A stretch of 38,677 nt of DNA from Paulinella micropora. Lineage: Eukaryota > Cercozoa > Imbricatea > Euglyphida. Location: positions 539,063-577,739 of the forward strand of contig BJOX01000223.1 of assembly GCA_009731375.1 (NCBI GenBank), written 5' to 3'. Position 1 is the stretch's first letter. Each line of letters opens with the position of its first letter. Under the pieces are notes generated by a model that was not told the origin of the DNA, did not search any database, and saw only the letters and a list, made by a program, of their open reading frames with translations. The position numbers and the translations under genes are program-made. Positions 19,441 through 30,194 of this stretch are shown piece after piece.

Positions 19441-21937
19441 CACCGTAGTTGTCAGCGGAACAAATCTTCTCCAACATTGCCTTCCCGGCCAGAATCATGG
19501 CGTTGACATAATCGCAGCGCAGATCAATGAACGGTGATCTAGCTTCTGCCGGTAAATGTTGGTTGTAGCCAGATCGATGGCACCCTTGTTGTCTTTATAT
19601 ACCACAGGTGGTTTCCCGCCCCCAGCCTTGCTTGGCCAGATCCTTGATCACTTTTCCTCCTGCGATCCCATTGATGAAGTTTGCTATCTTCTCCTGTCAT
19701 TTGACACGCATCCAGCGCGTAGATCTCGGCCTCGCAGGTCGATTCTTCCGGAGGCGCCTCCATTCGCACATGACACTCCGGCATCTTTTTCTCTGGGGGC
19801 GGCAACGTCACTACCGCTTCTGCTTGCAGCACCGGCTGCTTCGCTAACAGCTTCTTCCGCCTTTCCTTTCCCCGCGGTCCACGCGGCTTCGGTAGTTCCA
19901 CCGTAATGGTGCGTTTCATGCAGATCGGATTCACCGAACCTCCTAGCATGAAATGGATCACCGCAAGTCGGGCGCGTCGATCACCCTAATCTCCCTTCCA
20001 ATTCGCATCAGGATATGATGTCAGGCGAATGCTCTCCTTTTGGTAGAATCGGATTCCCCGCCTGGCCGTACTAGGCTCTGAAGTTAACGCATCACCTGTT
20101 CCTCCTCTTGAAAGGGGAACTCCTCCGCCGGGTTTTGAGATATATCGGGCCATCTCGGCCATCGGCCCAAGCGTGTCATGCTGAGTTACTCGCACCCAGA
20201 TAAGTATCCCGCAGATATGATACGGTGAAAACTCCTCCAGGACACTTGGAACTCCCACTCGGCACCCGGGCATCAGCCACGGCGAATCCACAGACGATAA
20301 GTCTTTAGTCTTCAGACGCTCGCTGGCTTCCTTGATAAACGTTTCCTGGAACAACTTGATGGTCCGCCCCAACTCCTGATGCTTGCAGTCTTCGATGTCG
20401 ATTCCCACCACACCCGTTGGCAGTTCACTCTTGAACACCTTGAAGCGGTTTTCTCCAGCCGCCCTAAACTCCTCTTTTGCCTCCTCGCTGGTGAAGCACA
20501 TCATGATGTCGTCGAGTCCACATGGACGAACCCGATGTCAGGCTTCTGTTGCCCCGAACGCCAGCGGAAGAAGAAGCACTGAAACGCTTTGTACTGCTCG
20601 TACCCTTGCGACACCATGAAAGGCACCAGCACTGGCACTTGCATCCATCACTTTCTCCCAGCATCCGGTCGTCCGTAGAGCGCCCTTACAATTTCCCAGA
20701 CATACCCCTCCTCTTCAAAGCAGAACGGAGATACCAGGTAGCTAGGTCGCATCCACTTTTCTTCCACCTCGGCCTCTATGTAGGCCGTGCCTACATCGAA
20801 CTTGCCCAATACGAGGTCGTAGAACATCACCAACATGAAAAAACAAAATGGATCATGATGCAGGGGGTTGGGAACGTGCGTTGCATAGTGTTCTCCTTGA
20901 AACATGGAGTACCCCTTCGCCACCAACATACTTTTGTACTTCAACACCTTTCCTCCCGACTCCTTGGTCGCATCAGCGTATCGTCCCCGGCACAAGTCCC
21001 GCGCCGGTACTGATTCACTTTTGCGCATCCGGAAACATCCTTGCGCCCCCAGGGTAGCGATCTCCTGCGCTCGGGCATCCTCGAACTTCCCGGAAGCGGT
21101 AGCTTCCTTCTCCGCCACCGGACAAGTAAACGTAGCCGCCAGCGCCCGCTCACGTACGGCACACTTGAGAATTTCCGTGTCTATTAGCTAGCATTCTCTC
21201 ACTTTCGTTCTCCGTTTCCTTGCATTCAAAGTGGACGAAATGAGCTGGCTTCAGCTTCTTGCCTTTGCGAATGGAATCACACTCCCCTTCCACAGCACCT
21301 TTCCGGGTCTTACTTTTCCATTCCGGGCCGTAGGTCTTCTTGGCCCGATTCCATCCACACTCCTTTGCCTGCACTTCAACACTCATACCACGAGTCACCT
21401 CCCGCTCAGCCGTTCGTCCGTTGACTCTTCCGTCTCTGGCTGTCTCAGCGTTCCTTCTTCTTCCTTTTCCTCCTTGATCACGACTACGCGATCGTTGTCT
21501 TCAGCCACTTCCGGCTTAACGAATAGCTCCTCCAAGTCATCGCTGATCTGAGAACCTAGAGCCTCGTCCACCTTCAGTCCGGCGGCCTTCCATATATATC
21601 TGAAGTATGATGGGCCATGCGGGCTGATCTTCGTCAAAGTTGATTACATCCCGCCAACGCTTGATCTCCCCCTGGACCAGCAGTACGTGCGCTGAGGTCT
21701 CCAGGTCTAGCCCGGGGGGCGCATCCAAGCTGCAGGCAACGAGCGATCTTCCTCCTTACGCAGCACATGATACTTTTTGTCAAGTGCCACGTGACAGAGA
21801 CACCCGAAGGTGTGCAACAAAGATAACCACTCCACGTCCTTCTCATACAGGAACATAGTGAACAACCTCGGCTCCTTGCCTCCCGGTGGCAGTGTTAGGT
21901 TAAAACCGGCCCAGCTCTTGATCAAAATGTTTTCCTA
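19441..21937 (-). pseudogene. Decayed Ty1/Copia-like Pol (integrase C-end, RT, RNase H)
   Basis: Several overlapping minus-strand frames, each broken from the next, together follow the order of a Copia Pol. At 21707-21925 a segment with TFGCLCHV resembles the region after the Copia integrase core. At 20648-21118 the RT start shows SMLVAKGY and then FDVGTAYIEAEV and ALYGRPDAGR, the Copia-type KARLVAKGY, DV-AFL and LYGL positions. At 19986-20504 the RT end and RNase H start show SYPDANWKGD. At 19441-19961 the RNase H part shows STCEAEIYAL. The RT-before-RNH order at the C-terminus distinguishes it from Gypsy. At least four frameshifts or stops are needed, so it is dead. Gag, protease and the integrase core are missing. 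Confidence 0.8.
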
Positions 21938-22347
21938 GACTCTAAACGGAGAAGATGTCGAGCTGACTTGAAATATAAAATTGTATTAATATTAAAATAG
22001 AGAGAGCGTAAAATATAATAGATAAGAACGGAATGGTTGGAATTGAGAGGAGCTCGTAACTGGGTTAAACTTTACTGAAACTGAGCGGAGTAAAAAGGCT
22101 TTAACTCGAACGAGTTAATTGCTAGTTGGAATGCGGTATGCAGACTCCGCCGCAGTGATTTTTTCAGACTATTTTGAAAGCGCTATTTATAGCGATTTGC
22201 CAGCTTTGCCGCCGGGGCTTTGGCCTGTAATGTTTCTGACGCGGGCTGGAATTACGAGTCTGAAACCTTTCTCCCACCAAACGTAGGCGGTTACCGCATT
22301 CAACTACTTTGGACTTTCTGATGCCCCCACCTTCCGCTGCTCTGCCA
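21938..22347. other. Junction region between Copia and DIRS remnants
   Basis: AT-rich sequence to about 22140, then GC-richer sequence reading into the tyrosine recombinase end of the DIRS-like element. I could not find the Copia 5' LTR or a DIRS terminal repeat here, so the exact boundary is unresolved. Confidence 0.4.
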
Positions 22348-23392
22348 TTAGCTCTTCGATATCCGATCCAACGTACAAACGTACAACTGGTAACAGTCGG
22401 ATGACCAACGCCCAGCTCTCTTGATTGCCCATTCGGGGACTCCGGCTGCCGCCAGAGCAGCTGCTTCATCTCGTCGTAGGGAAATGCCGTTGAAATCTTG
22501 ACCGGCTTCCACTCCTGCCAACTTGAATAGCTCTCTCATCGTTTTGACAAAGGTGTCGCGATTTAGAGTTGAACCGTCGGCTGAACGAAAGTAAGCGCTG
22601 AGGCTGCCTTCACTGAGCCCCATCTTATCGCAGCTCTCCTCATATTGGACTTTCCAAGCCACCGGGCAAATAGACTTATTGGCTTCCTCACTTAGTACTA
22701 CTTCGCACCCCCTGCGAAGGGGTCAGTTTTGGATCCGTCCAGACGAACAAACACAGCTCGGAGCTCTCTGATCAGCGCCATCCTCACATGACATTTTCGT
22801 AGGACTCTCACTTAAATGATTCTGCTCCACTGCGCATGAGCTCGCCCACCCGCATCAACCCGAACATTCCCCATACGCACGCGGTGGTGCATGCAACGTA
22901 GAGGTGCTTTACAACTTTACTCCCTCTTCTCTTAGAAATGAAGACGAGGACCCAGTCGCATACGGCTTTCAACATCTCGACGGTCAACGTAAGACGATTG
23001 TCCAGCTGAACGCGCTTGGAACGCTTGATTCCGCGCCATAGCATCTCGATGAAATGGTTGCGGGTGGGATCTTCCAGACCGAGCTTCAACATGTAGTCCC
23101 TGATCCCATAGAGGTAAACCTTAATTGTATTTACAGCAACGAACGGGGCAGCGTGAGTCAGGAAGAGAATCACCGACTGCATGTCGGGCTTCCAATAGGG
23201 AATCACCCAGTCGTCGGTCGAGTAGGTGGCCGAGAAGCCGCGCAGGCCGTTGATTGCACTGCCGTATGACGCGTTCGTGCGGGGCGCGTTCGCTCTCTCC
23301 ATATAGCGGATTGCATCTTTAACAAGCCATGGTAGCTCTACTGCAGCGGGGGATCCCGCAAAGAGACTCCAGAGGGGGCCATTTTCTTCCAC
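22348..23392 (-). pseudogene. DIRS tyrosine recombinase, frameshifted
   Basis: The N-terminal half (22808-23392) has the SAM-like core-binding pattern, with RTNASYGSAINGL and a long helical segment. It ends at a TGA just after LMRVGELMRSG. A short in-between frame near 22715-22800 contains LDGSKTDPFAGG, the SKTD motif usual between the catalytic boxes. The C-terminal half (22348-22662) has ISLRRDEAAALAAAGV, then IKRAGRWSS and a Tyr (YQLYV). These are the box-II residues, although the His usually preceding SLRR is not present. Recombinases of this family insert circular DIRS cDNA. The frame breaks make this copy non-functional. Confidence 0.8.
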
Positions 23393-24720
23393 TCCACGGA
23401 CGCGGCTTCGACCTGTCCACGAGCAAGCAAATCAGCCACCTTGATTTTATCTCGACTAACTTGGGAAGCTGTGATCATGATTCCCATGCCCGCGAATTTC
23501 CACAACCACTCATCTAAAATCTTATGCATCTTAGTATTAGGTGAATAGGCCGCATTGATCACTAAACAAGCCGGCTTGCAGTCGTCTATTATATGGATGC
23601 GCTTCTTCCCCGTGATTTCAAAGATTTGCCATGCGGCGCGAAGAGAGTTGTAAAGTTCTTTCTGGGGGGCGCAGGCTTGCTGTCTTTCTTCGAAACACAC
23701 CATTTGAGCTCAAAATTCGACCAAGGGGTAGCTTGTTTGATGCCATGGAAGGGACCACGGGTCTGATAACCCACGAACCCCCCCAAATGCCAGATGGAGT
23801 GCTTACGAAGTTGGCATCCCCCATAGCCGAAATGGACTCGGGGTCATTCTCCCATTCCAACGTTTCAACGTTCAGGGATCCCAACTGTCTCAGGTCTGAG
23901 ATCGGGATGCGAAAATCATTGGATACGAGCAGCCTCTGTGTCCACATTGCTGCGTGCATGGACCGCTTGCTAATATGACCCCCTTTAGCTTCTTTCTTTG
24001 ATAGGGTGTTGAAGCAGAGGCGCATATGGCCGATTGCGGGTCTGATGTACAAAAGAACGATACCGAGGGAGACCAACAGGCCTAAAAGTTTCTGGTATTG
24101 CTTCAGGCTTGCATATCCCCCTCTGCGTAGCCACTCTAGTTCTCTAAGAACGACTTCCCTCTTGTTGTGGGGCAGCTCGACGAACCAGGTACCAACCGCC
24201 GTGTTCTTCGTCCACGCTAACGTCCGGAACAGCTGCCCGATAAAGCCCTGGTGAATGGGGAGCTTCATCTCGTTGCAGAGTCTTCAAACCTCCTTTTGTG
24301 CTCCCGGGCTGTGCTTCAATCTTTGCACGCTTCGTCCAGATTATCAACGTAGAGTTTGACTCTCAGCCCTTCCGCGTCGAAAATTACTTTGAACATCCTA
24401 GACCCCTTGTTGAAGTTATTTGCTGAGGTGCTTGATCCGAAACCTGGCACTTTCCCCACGTAATGCTCCACCTCTTTGGAGACAGGATTTATGATTTTTC
24501 TAACTTGCGTGTAGAAATGTCTGGGGTCTAACGCCGTTATGTGGTATGCGCTGACAATATCCGCGCCGTACACTACACACCCTGGGGGCCATCTCGTTAA
24601 TTCTCGCCAGTTGCAAGTCGTGGGTGTAAAAGACTCCGCCATCCTCTGTGGGGTCACACATGTTGTTGAATGATAACCCATAAGGGAAAGAGAAATTATC
24701 GATGAGAAGAATGGATCCAC
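23338..24720 (-). pseudogene. DIRS RT/RNase H, left copy
   Basis: This copy continues on its left into unique DIRS sequence and stops abruptly at 24950, where the LINE begins. The RT catalytic box reads LYVDNL, with Asn where the second Asp is usual. RNase H segments include AMGDANF, the (D)-A-S-like start, and HIIDDCKPACLVIN. Frameshifts near 24285 and 23650 break the frame. The last part runs on leftward to KVADLLARGQ, the usual RNase H end (AD-LSR), before the recombinase. Confidence 0.8.
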
Positions 24721-24950
24721 AGTCAGGGTTCCACTTGTCTTTGGGCACCGTTTGAGTCTTCATGATTAGGGCGTGATTCTTGCATGCGTTAGGGAAAGAG
24801 GGTCTGGGGAAGGGGCCTGCAATGTGTCCAAGCTCCACGTGCTTCTGTGTCTCCTCCCAAATCGCCTTGTTCTCCTCGTCTGAAAGCTTGTCACAGTGGG
24901 AATAATCTCTTAGGAATTCTCCCGTTCCCCTGTATCCAGTGTCTCCATTT
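23551..24950. repeat. Left copy of 1,400-bp duplication flanking the LINE
   Basis: Base-for-base match to 27458-28857 at a constant offset of 3,907. I found one difference, G at 24794 versus C at 28701. The outer side of each copy continues separately into the DIRS element, and the inner side of each abuts the LINE. Confidence 0.95.
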
Positions 24951-26090
24951 TTTAAATTCAAAGTGGCGCCCCGCTTCGGCCTAACATGGGGGATCCGCTC
25001 GGAAATACGCAGACCCTTCCAAGCCATTACCAACCATTTCCTTCAACCCAACGGCGGCCTTTCAGTGAGAGAGGTAGCCATAGTACTCAAATGCCAGCTA
25101 GATGTCTGGCCCACTCCGGCGAGGGTCAGCACTGTGATTACCAAGGGGGCCACCTCGACCTCCTGCCCGTATGGCTGCAGGGTCACTGGGAGCATCAGCC
25201 ACTACTTGCTCTCAAAGTCCTCCTTCCACTCGGAGGCCCTCAAGTCTCTACTGGATCAGCGGCACTCCAAATGCAGACAGTGGATCCGCAGCTGCTTGGA
25301 GCGGTCAGACAACGACGATGGCATAGCACCGGACTGCAAAGTCTTCATCATCGGGGAGGAGGGAGCCTTCCCTCGACCGAAGCAAGATAGTGCCCCCCCT
25401 CGTGCGGACGCAGGTCTCCCCGCCCCGGAGGGAGCCCCCCTTCTTGCCCCACCTCTCTCGCCGGCTTTCATTCACCCCGCCGCGCAGGTGATGGTGGACA
25501 TGGCGGGACCGGGTTTTTCGCACAAGATAGACCTGCTGGTCACCGCCTCTCGAAGATCAAACCACGTTACCCTGATAGACTACACGACCCGGGAGGATCA
25601 ATGGCTGGTCCGCGAAGATGACTCCTGTCTCCCCGCGAGACAGTCGCCAGACGATCGGCGGGATACCTGGGACCGAGATGGACGTCGGGTGAACCCCCCT
25701 TACCGACCGAAGGACCCAAATGCGTTTCGGGGAGAAGACCCGCCCAGCACCTGGCCAGCTATCCCCTGGAAGTCCCATCAGGCGTGGGGATATAACCCGC
25801 GGGCGATCTATGATCACCGATACCTCCCGCTGGAAGAAGCGATAAGCAGGCAGACCATTAGGAGACGTCCAATGTCTACCAATCTTATTATGATCGCAAT
25901 GGGGGCGAGAGGATACATCTCCCAAGCCTCATTTGACGAACTGTGCTTCCATTTCTCCAAGAGCATCGCGCAGCAGATCTACCAAGGCCTAACCAGGATT
26001 TGCCATGAGCATATCATCCAGACTTGGAATTTCCTTCACCATTTCCCTGCGGGACCTCCTCCAAACCCTCCTTTCCTCCCCCCTCAGTAG
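24951..26090 (+). pseudogene. C-terminal part of LINE polyprotein: zinc motif and restriction-like endonuclease
   Basis: About 379 codons are left of what would be a protein of over 1,000 residues. The start of this frame (LSVREVAIVLKCQLDVWPT) resembles the region after the RT thumb. A zinc-knuckle-like motif follows at 25164 (CPYGC...ISH), although the last Cys of the usual CCHC is not seen. Next come RHSK-type residues, a Pro/Ala-rich linker, and KIDLLV...LIDYT (25520-25585). The latter fits the PD-(D/E)xK restriction-like endonuclease found at the C-terminus of R2/NeSL/CRE-type LINEs. The reverse transcriptase itself is absent, so this copy cannot move itself. Only the order of motifs supports the family; the clade is uncertain. 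Confidence 0.65.
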
Positions 26091-27148
26091 GTGGGCGTGC
26101 TCCTTCGCCCTACCTGGTCCCCTTTGTTGCTTTGTCCAGAGGCGGGAGGCGAGCGGAGAGGCGGAGAAGGAAGTCCACCAGAGGCCCAAGGTATCCCACC
26201 GAAGCTGAGTCCAAGGGGGGACGAAAATCCATCGCACCGATCCCGTAGATGTGGGAGGAGAGGGTCTCCTGTGGCTCGCTTAGCCCACCAGCAAGTCAGA
26301 CGACCCACTGGCACACTAGCTTGCCTATGGAGTCTCCTTTTCCTCCCACCCTTGACTCCCCATCGAATCCCACCTCTCCTCGGGGCCACGGAACCGAAGG
26401 GGCCTAGCCCTGGCTAGAGTTTTGAATTCCTCTCCCCCCCCCCCCCCAGCCTTCCGCCTCTTTTTTCTCCCGACCTAGCCTCCGCCCGCTTTGAGTCTCT
26501 GGGAGGGTAATCCGTCCTGTCTGTGTCCCCCCCTTCTCAGGGAGCTGCATAGTCATGGGGATGGAGGACTCGTCTAGGGTTGACTGTGCTTCTTCTTCTG
26601 TCTTCTCTCTCTTGTCGGGATTCGGTTTTTTCAAATTTCCAGCGTCTCTGCTGGTTTCCTGGTCTGTGGGGGGGATGTTTCCTGGGTGGGACGGACGGAC
26701 CAGGCTTAAGCGCGGCCTCTTGCCTTGGACCGCGCTCCCTTGTGGGATCACTTTCACTCTGTTCCCTCTCTTTCTCCTCTACGACCGGCCCCCCTCTCTT
26801 TCTCTCTTCCTTGTTGCGCTCTCTCTCTCTCTCGCGTTCCTGCGATTCAGCTGGTGCCCTGTGGGCCTGCTCGAGTCAGGATCGGTGTGTCTACGACTGG
26901 TCGCCCATGGATTGGCGCTGGATGGGAGTCCCGCTTCGACCTGGACGAATGGGCCCAGATGCGCCGGGACGTGTTGGCTGCTTCGCTTCCGGGAAGATTC
27001 TTCCCGGTCTGAATTGGCCTGTGCCAGCCGGTTACTAGGTTTGTGTGTTGGTCGGGAGGTTCCTGTAGGCTATCGGCTGTCCCTTCTCTCTGTCGTCCTT
27101 TCTCTCTCGTTCTTTCTCTCTCGCTCTCTTTCTCTCTATCTCTTTCGT

Positions 27149-27209
<61 letters not shown>

Positions 27210-27457
27210 ATCTCTCTCTCTCTCCTTCTCTATCTCTACCCTTTCTACGACGTGCATCTGTGTCTCCGGACCGTTTGCGCACAGATCCTAGCGGGCTGCC
27301 ATTCGCTCAAGGCCAAATGCTCCCCCAGCCATCAAACCCGCTTAGTCGGTGTCCCTGATGTTGGTGGTCGTAGTGCAGGCGCCCCGCAACCGCTACGGGT
27401 TTGGGTGGGAATACTGTCTTTCTCATTGTACAATAATTTTAGCAAAATCAATAAAAA
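26091..27457 (+). other. LINE 3' untranslated region
   Basis: 1.37 kb of pyrimidine-rich sequence without a supportable gene. It contains a C14 run at 26434-26447 and a CT-rich microsatellite. Long open frames here encode Ser/Leu repeats or their Arg/Glu complement. It ends with AATCAATAAAAA, including an AATAAA signal, directly against the duplicated target. Confidence 0.65.
27089..27240. repeat. (CT)n microsatellite
   Basis: About 150 bp of CT dinucleotides with TTTC and TAT interruptions, inside the LINE 3' UTR. Confidence 0.95.
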
Positions 27458-28857
27458 CGCATTGATCACTAAACAAGCCGGCTTGCAGTCGTCTATTATA
27501 TGGATGCGCTTCTTCCCCGTGATTTCAAAGATTTGCCATGCGGCGCGAAGAGAGTTGTAAAGTTCTTTCTGGGGGGCGCAGGCTTGCTGTCTTTCTTCGA
27601 AACACACCATTTGAGCTCAAAATTCGACCAAGGGGTAGCTTGTTTGATGCCATGGAAGGGACCACGGGTCTGATAACCCACGAACCCCCCCAAATGCCAG
27701 ATGGAGTGCTTACGAAGTTGGCATCCCCCATAGCCGAAATGGACTCGGGGTCATTCTCCCATTCCAACGTTTCAACGTTCAGGGATCCCAACTGTCTCAG
27801 GTCTGAGATCGGGATGCGAAAATCATTGGATACGAGCAGCCTCTGTGTCCACATTGCTGCGTGCATGGACCGCTTGCTAATATGACCCCCTTTAGCTTCT
27901 TTCTTTGATAGGGTGTTGAAGCAGAGGCGCATATGGCCGATTGCGGGTCTGATGTACAAAAGAACGATACCGAGGGAGACCAACAGGCCTAAAAGTTTCT
28001 GGTATTGCTTCAGGCTTGCATATCCCCCTCTGCGTAGCCACTCTAGTTCTCTAAGAACGACTTCCCTCTTGTTGTGGGGCAGCTCGACGAACCAGGTACC
28101 AACCGCCGTGTTCTTCGTCCACGCTAACGTCCGGAACAGCTGCCCGATAAAGCCCTGGTGAATGGGGAGCTTCATCTCGTTGCAGAGTCTTCAAACCTCC
28201 TTTTGTGCTCCCGGGCTGTGCTTCAATCTTTGCACGCTTCGTCCAGATTATCAACGTAGAGTTTGACTCTCAGCCCTTCCGCGTCGAAAATTACTTTGAA
28301 CATCCTAGACCCCTTGTTGAAGTTATTTGCTGAGGTGCTTGATCCGAAACCTGGCACTTTCCCCACGTAATGCTCCACCTCTTTGGAGACAGGATTTATG
28401 ATTTTTCTAACTTGCGTGTAGAAATGTCTGGGGTCTAACGCCGTTATGTGGTATGCGCTGACAATATCCGCGCCGTACACTACACACCCTGGGGGCCATC
28501 TCGTTAATTCTCGCCAGTTGCAAGTCGTGGGTGTAAAAGACTCCGCCATCCTCTGTGGGGTCACACATGTTGTTGAATGATAACCCATAAGGGAAAGAGA
28601 AATTATCGATGAGAAGAATGGATCCACAGTCAGGGTTCCACTTGTCTTTGGGCACCGTTTGAGTCTTCATGATTAGGGCGTGATTCTTGCATGCGTTAGG
28701 CAAAGAGGGTCTGGGGAAGGGGCCTGCAATGTGTCCAAGCTCCACGTGCTTCTGTGTCTCCTCCCAAATCGCCTTGTTCTCCTCGTCTGAAAGCTTGTCA
28801 CAGTGGGAATAATCTCTTAGGAATTCTCCCGTTCCCCTGTATCCAGTGTCTCCATTT
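27458..28857. repeat. Right copy of 1,400-bp duplication flanking the LINE
   Basis: Partner of 23551-24950. Its right side continues into the DIRS 5' coding region, its left side into the LINE 3' end. Confidence 0.95.
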
Positions 28858-29180
28858 GTAAGAAAAGTTTCCAACCATTTTACTTTCTCTAGAGGAAGAC
28901 ACTTCTTGGCCTTCTGAATGATCCCTGGGACATTGAGCTGACAAGCGAACTTCTCAATTACAAAATTGCAGGGTGGTAGTTGGAGTCTAGGCCCTGGGGT
29001 AAACCTTCGCTTTTCTTTTGTTAGCCACCCCCACGCAAAAGTCGGTCTTTTTTGAAAAGTTGGTCCTGGGTTTTCAGAGGGTGGTGAAGGTGATCTGATT
29101 GAGCTTGTGTTCGCTGTAGGTGTTGGATTGCAAAAGTAAGTAGCTGGGGACATTCGTAGGACCCGTAGGAGTAAGTTCAT
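27525..29180 (-). pseudogene. DIRS N-terminal region and RT/RNase H, right copy
   Basis: The frame opens at an ATG at 29178-29180 with a Pro/Ser-rich segment, then enters the RT: GHIAGPFPRPS and, after a Lys-rich part, IDNFSFPYGLSFN. Around a G5 run near 28490 the frame breaks. The next frame supplies YGADIVSAYHITAL, the D-x-SAYH RT box, and then YVDN. A further break precedes a segment with LGLLVSLG and the RNase H start. The right copy ends at 27458 within the RNase H. These breaks are shared with the left copy, so they occurred before the LINE insertion. Confidence 0.8.
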
Positions 29181-29199
29181 CAGCTTTGTTTTTTCACGT

Positions 29200-29679
29200 C
29201 ACAGGCTTTTCGTGCACTTTTAGGTACAATAAGCCTGAAAGTTGTGAAAGTGGTTTCGGCGTGCTGCGTGCTTGTAAGCATTCACCAGAGTAGTATAGGG
29301 GGCCACTTTGGCACGGATCTTCAGTGCAGTTTCATCACAGAAACCACACTAAGAGCCGTTATTTAGTTTTGAGGCTACCTATTCTCTCTAAGTTCAAAAC
29401 ATCAATTTCATTAAAATCTCTCTTACAGCGAAAAGTTGTCCAAGTGTCCGCACTGAAAAGCAGAAAGTTGTCCAAGTGAATATTCAACTTGGTGGCTTTT
29501 TAGCGGTAACGCCTAGGTGTCTGGTGGAAGTGTTTTTCCACTAACTTGAGCCGTTATTCATTATTTCCACTACCTATTTATAAGCAGACAAAAGAAAGAA
29601 AAACGGCTACCTTTAAATAATTATTAATGTGTTATAAATTTAATTCCATTTAAGGATATGAATTTATAACACATATAAA
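29200..29679. other. Provirus left-end non-coding region with short repeats
   Basis: About 480 bp without a gene. TTGTCCAAGTG occurs twice (near 29438 and 29468). The second copy runs into a near-palindrome, CCAAGTGAATATTCAACTTGG (29472-29492). GTGGAA/TTCCAC form a hairpin at 29524-29541. GAGCCGTTATT followed by CTACCTATT occurs twice, near 29352 and 29549. Such a region could hold a terminal repeat or a replication origin. That is inference from position. Confidence 0.5.
29627..29674. promoter_or_regulatory. 14-bp perfect inverted repeat before the AP2-like gene
   Basis: ATGTGTTATAAATT (29627-29640) and AATTTATAACACAT (29661-29674) are exact reverse complements with a 20-nt spacer, ending 5 bases before the ATG at 29680. 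It could be an operator for a dimeric DNA-binding protein or an RNA hairpin in the leader. The adjacent gene encodes a likely DNA-binding protein, so autoregulation is a natural guess. Confidence 0.6.
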
Positions 29680-30189
29680 ATGGTTGACATTCCACAGAAA
29701 ATCAACAAGGGAGGTGTATATGTTATGAACAACGATGTATCCCCAAGAGTAGTTGTAAGGTGGGGAGAGGAAGACAAAATTAAAGTTAAAAATTTTTGTA
29801 TAAATGGAAAAAGAAATAAAGAACAAGCACTAGAGGAAGCAAACAAGTTTTATGAAGAAAACATAAAACCCAAATATGAAGTTTGGAAAAAATACAATGA
29901 TGAACGAGTTAACCAAAATAAACAACAATACAAAATTAAATGGAATAAGGAATGGATGAAGAAAAAATTTATATGTGAATGTGGTGAAGAGACAACAAAT
30001 GCTTACAAAGCACGACATCTTTTATCAAGCAATCACGAATTAAGAATGAAAGGAATTAATCTTTCAAATGATGATTTAAATATAGAAAAAATAAAATGTG
30101 AACGTGGTTCAATTATTAGGATAAATGGAAAAGAAATTCATGAGACAACCACAAAACATAAGAAATACATTCAAGCCAAAAATAATTAA
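29680..30189 (+). CDS. AP2-like / zinc-binding DNA-binding protein, putative
   Basis: 169 residues from an ATG just after a perfect inverted repeat. Residues 22-65 (PRVVVRWGEEDKIKVKNFCI, then KEQALEEANKFYEE) match the pattern of an AP2-type domain: three strands with basic residues, then a helix starting EEA. A Lys-rich linker follows. Near residues 97-120 CECG and two His residues (ARHLLSSNHE) could bind zinc, and a similar Cys...His/His set recurs near residues 142-161. AP2-like domains occur in phage and virus proteins, often with nucleases, but no nuclease motif is visible here. It ends 5 nt from the stop of the convergent integrase gene. Function is inferred from pattern only. Confidence 0.55.
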   Translation: MVDIPQKINKGGVYVMNNDVSPRVVVRWGEEDKIKVKNFCINGKRNKEQALEEANKFYEENIKPKYEVWKKYNDERVNQNKQQYKIKWNKEWMKKKFICECGEETTNAYKARHLLSSNHELRMKGINLSNDDLNIEKIKCERGSIIRINGKEIHETTTKHKKYIQAKNN

Positions 30190-30194
30190 AAATA

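Larger units (their letters stand above)
24951..27457 (+). mobile_element. 5'-truncated LINE (R2-like C-terminus)
   Basis: Sequence unrelated to DIRS lies exactly between the two 1,400-bp copies. Its first base is already inside a coding frame that holds the C-terminal part of a non-LTR retrotransposon, and it ends with a long 3' UTR and AATAAAAA against the right copy. A cut 5' end and intact 3' end are the hallmark of target-primed reverse transcription. The 3' UTR carries a C14 run and a long CT microsatellite. Confidence 0.82.
22160..29200 (-). mobile_element. DIRS-like tyrosine-recombinase retrotransposon, decayed and interrupted
   Basis: Minus-strand coding order is an N-terminal region, RT with an IDNFSFPYGLSFN motif, RNase H, then a tyrosine recombinase. 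This is the DIRS arrangement, with no DDE integrase. Coding frames are broken several times. A LINE fragment lies inside, and 1,400 bp of the DIRS sequence is present on both sides of it. Outer ends are approximate because the inverted and circular-junction repeats of DIRS elements could not be identified. Confidence 0.78.

Noticed and set aside
24500-25033. 177-aa minus-strand frame across the DIRS/LINE junction
   Set aside because: Chimeric reading of antisense LINE into DIRS; its first part is not protein sequence of either element.
26555-27358. 267-aa plus-strand frame and its Arg/Glu-rich complement
   Set aside because: Dominated by the CT microsatellite in the LINE 3' UTR, with no domain signature.
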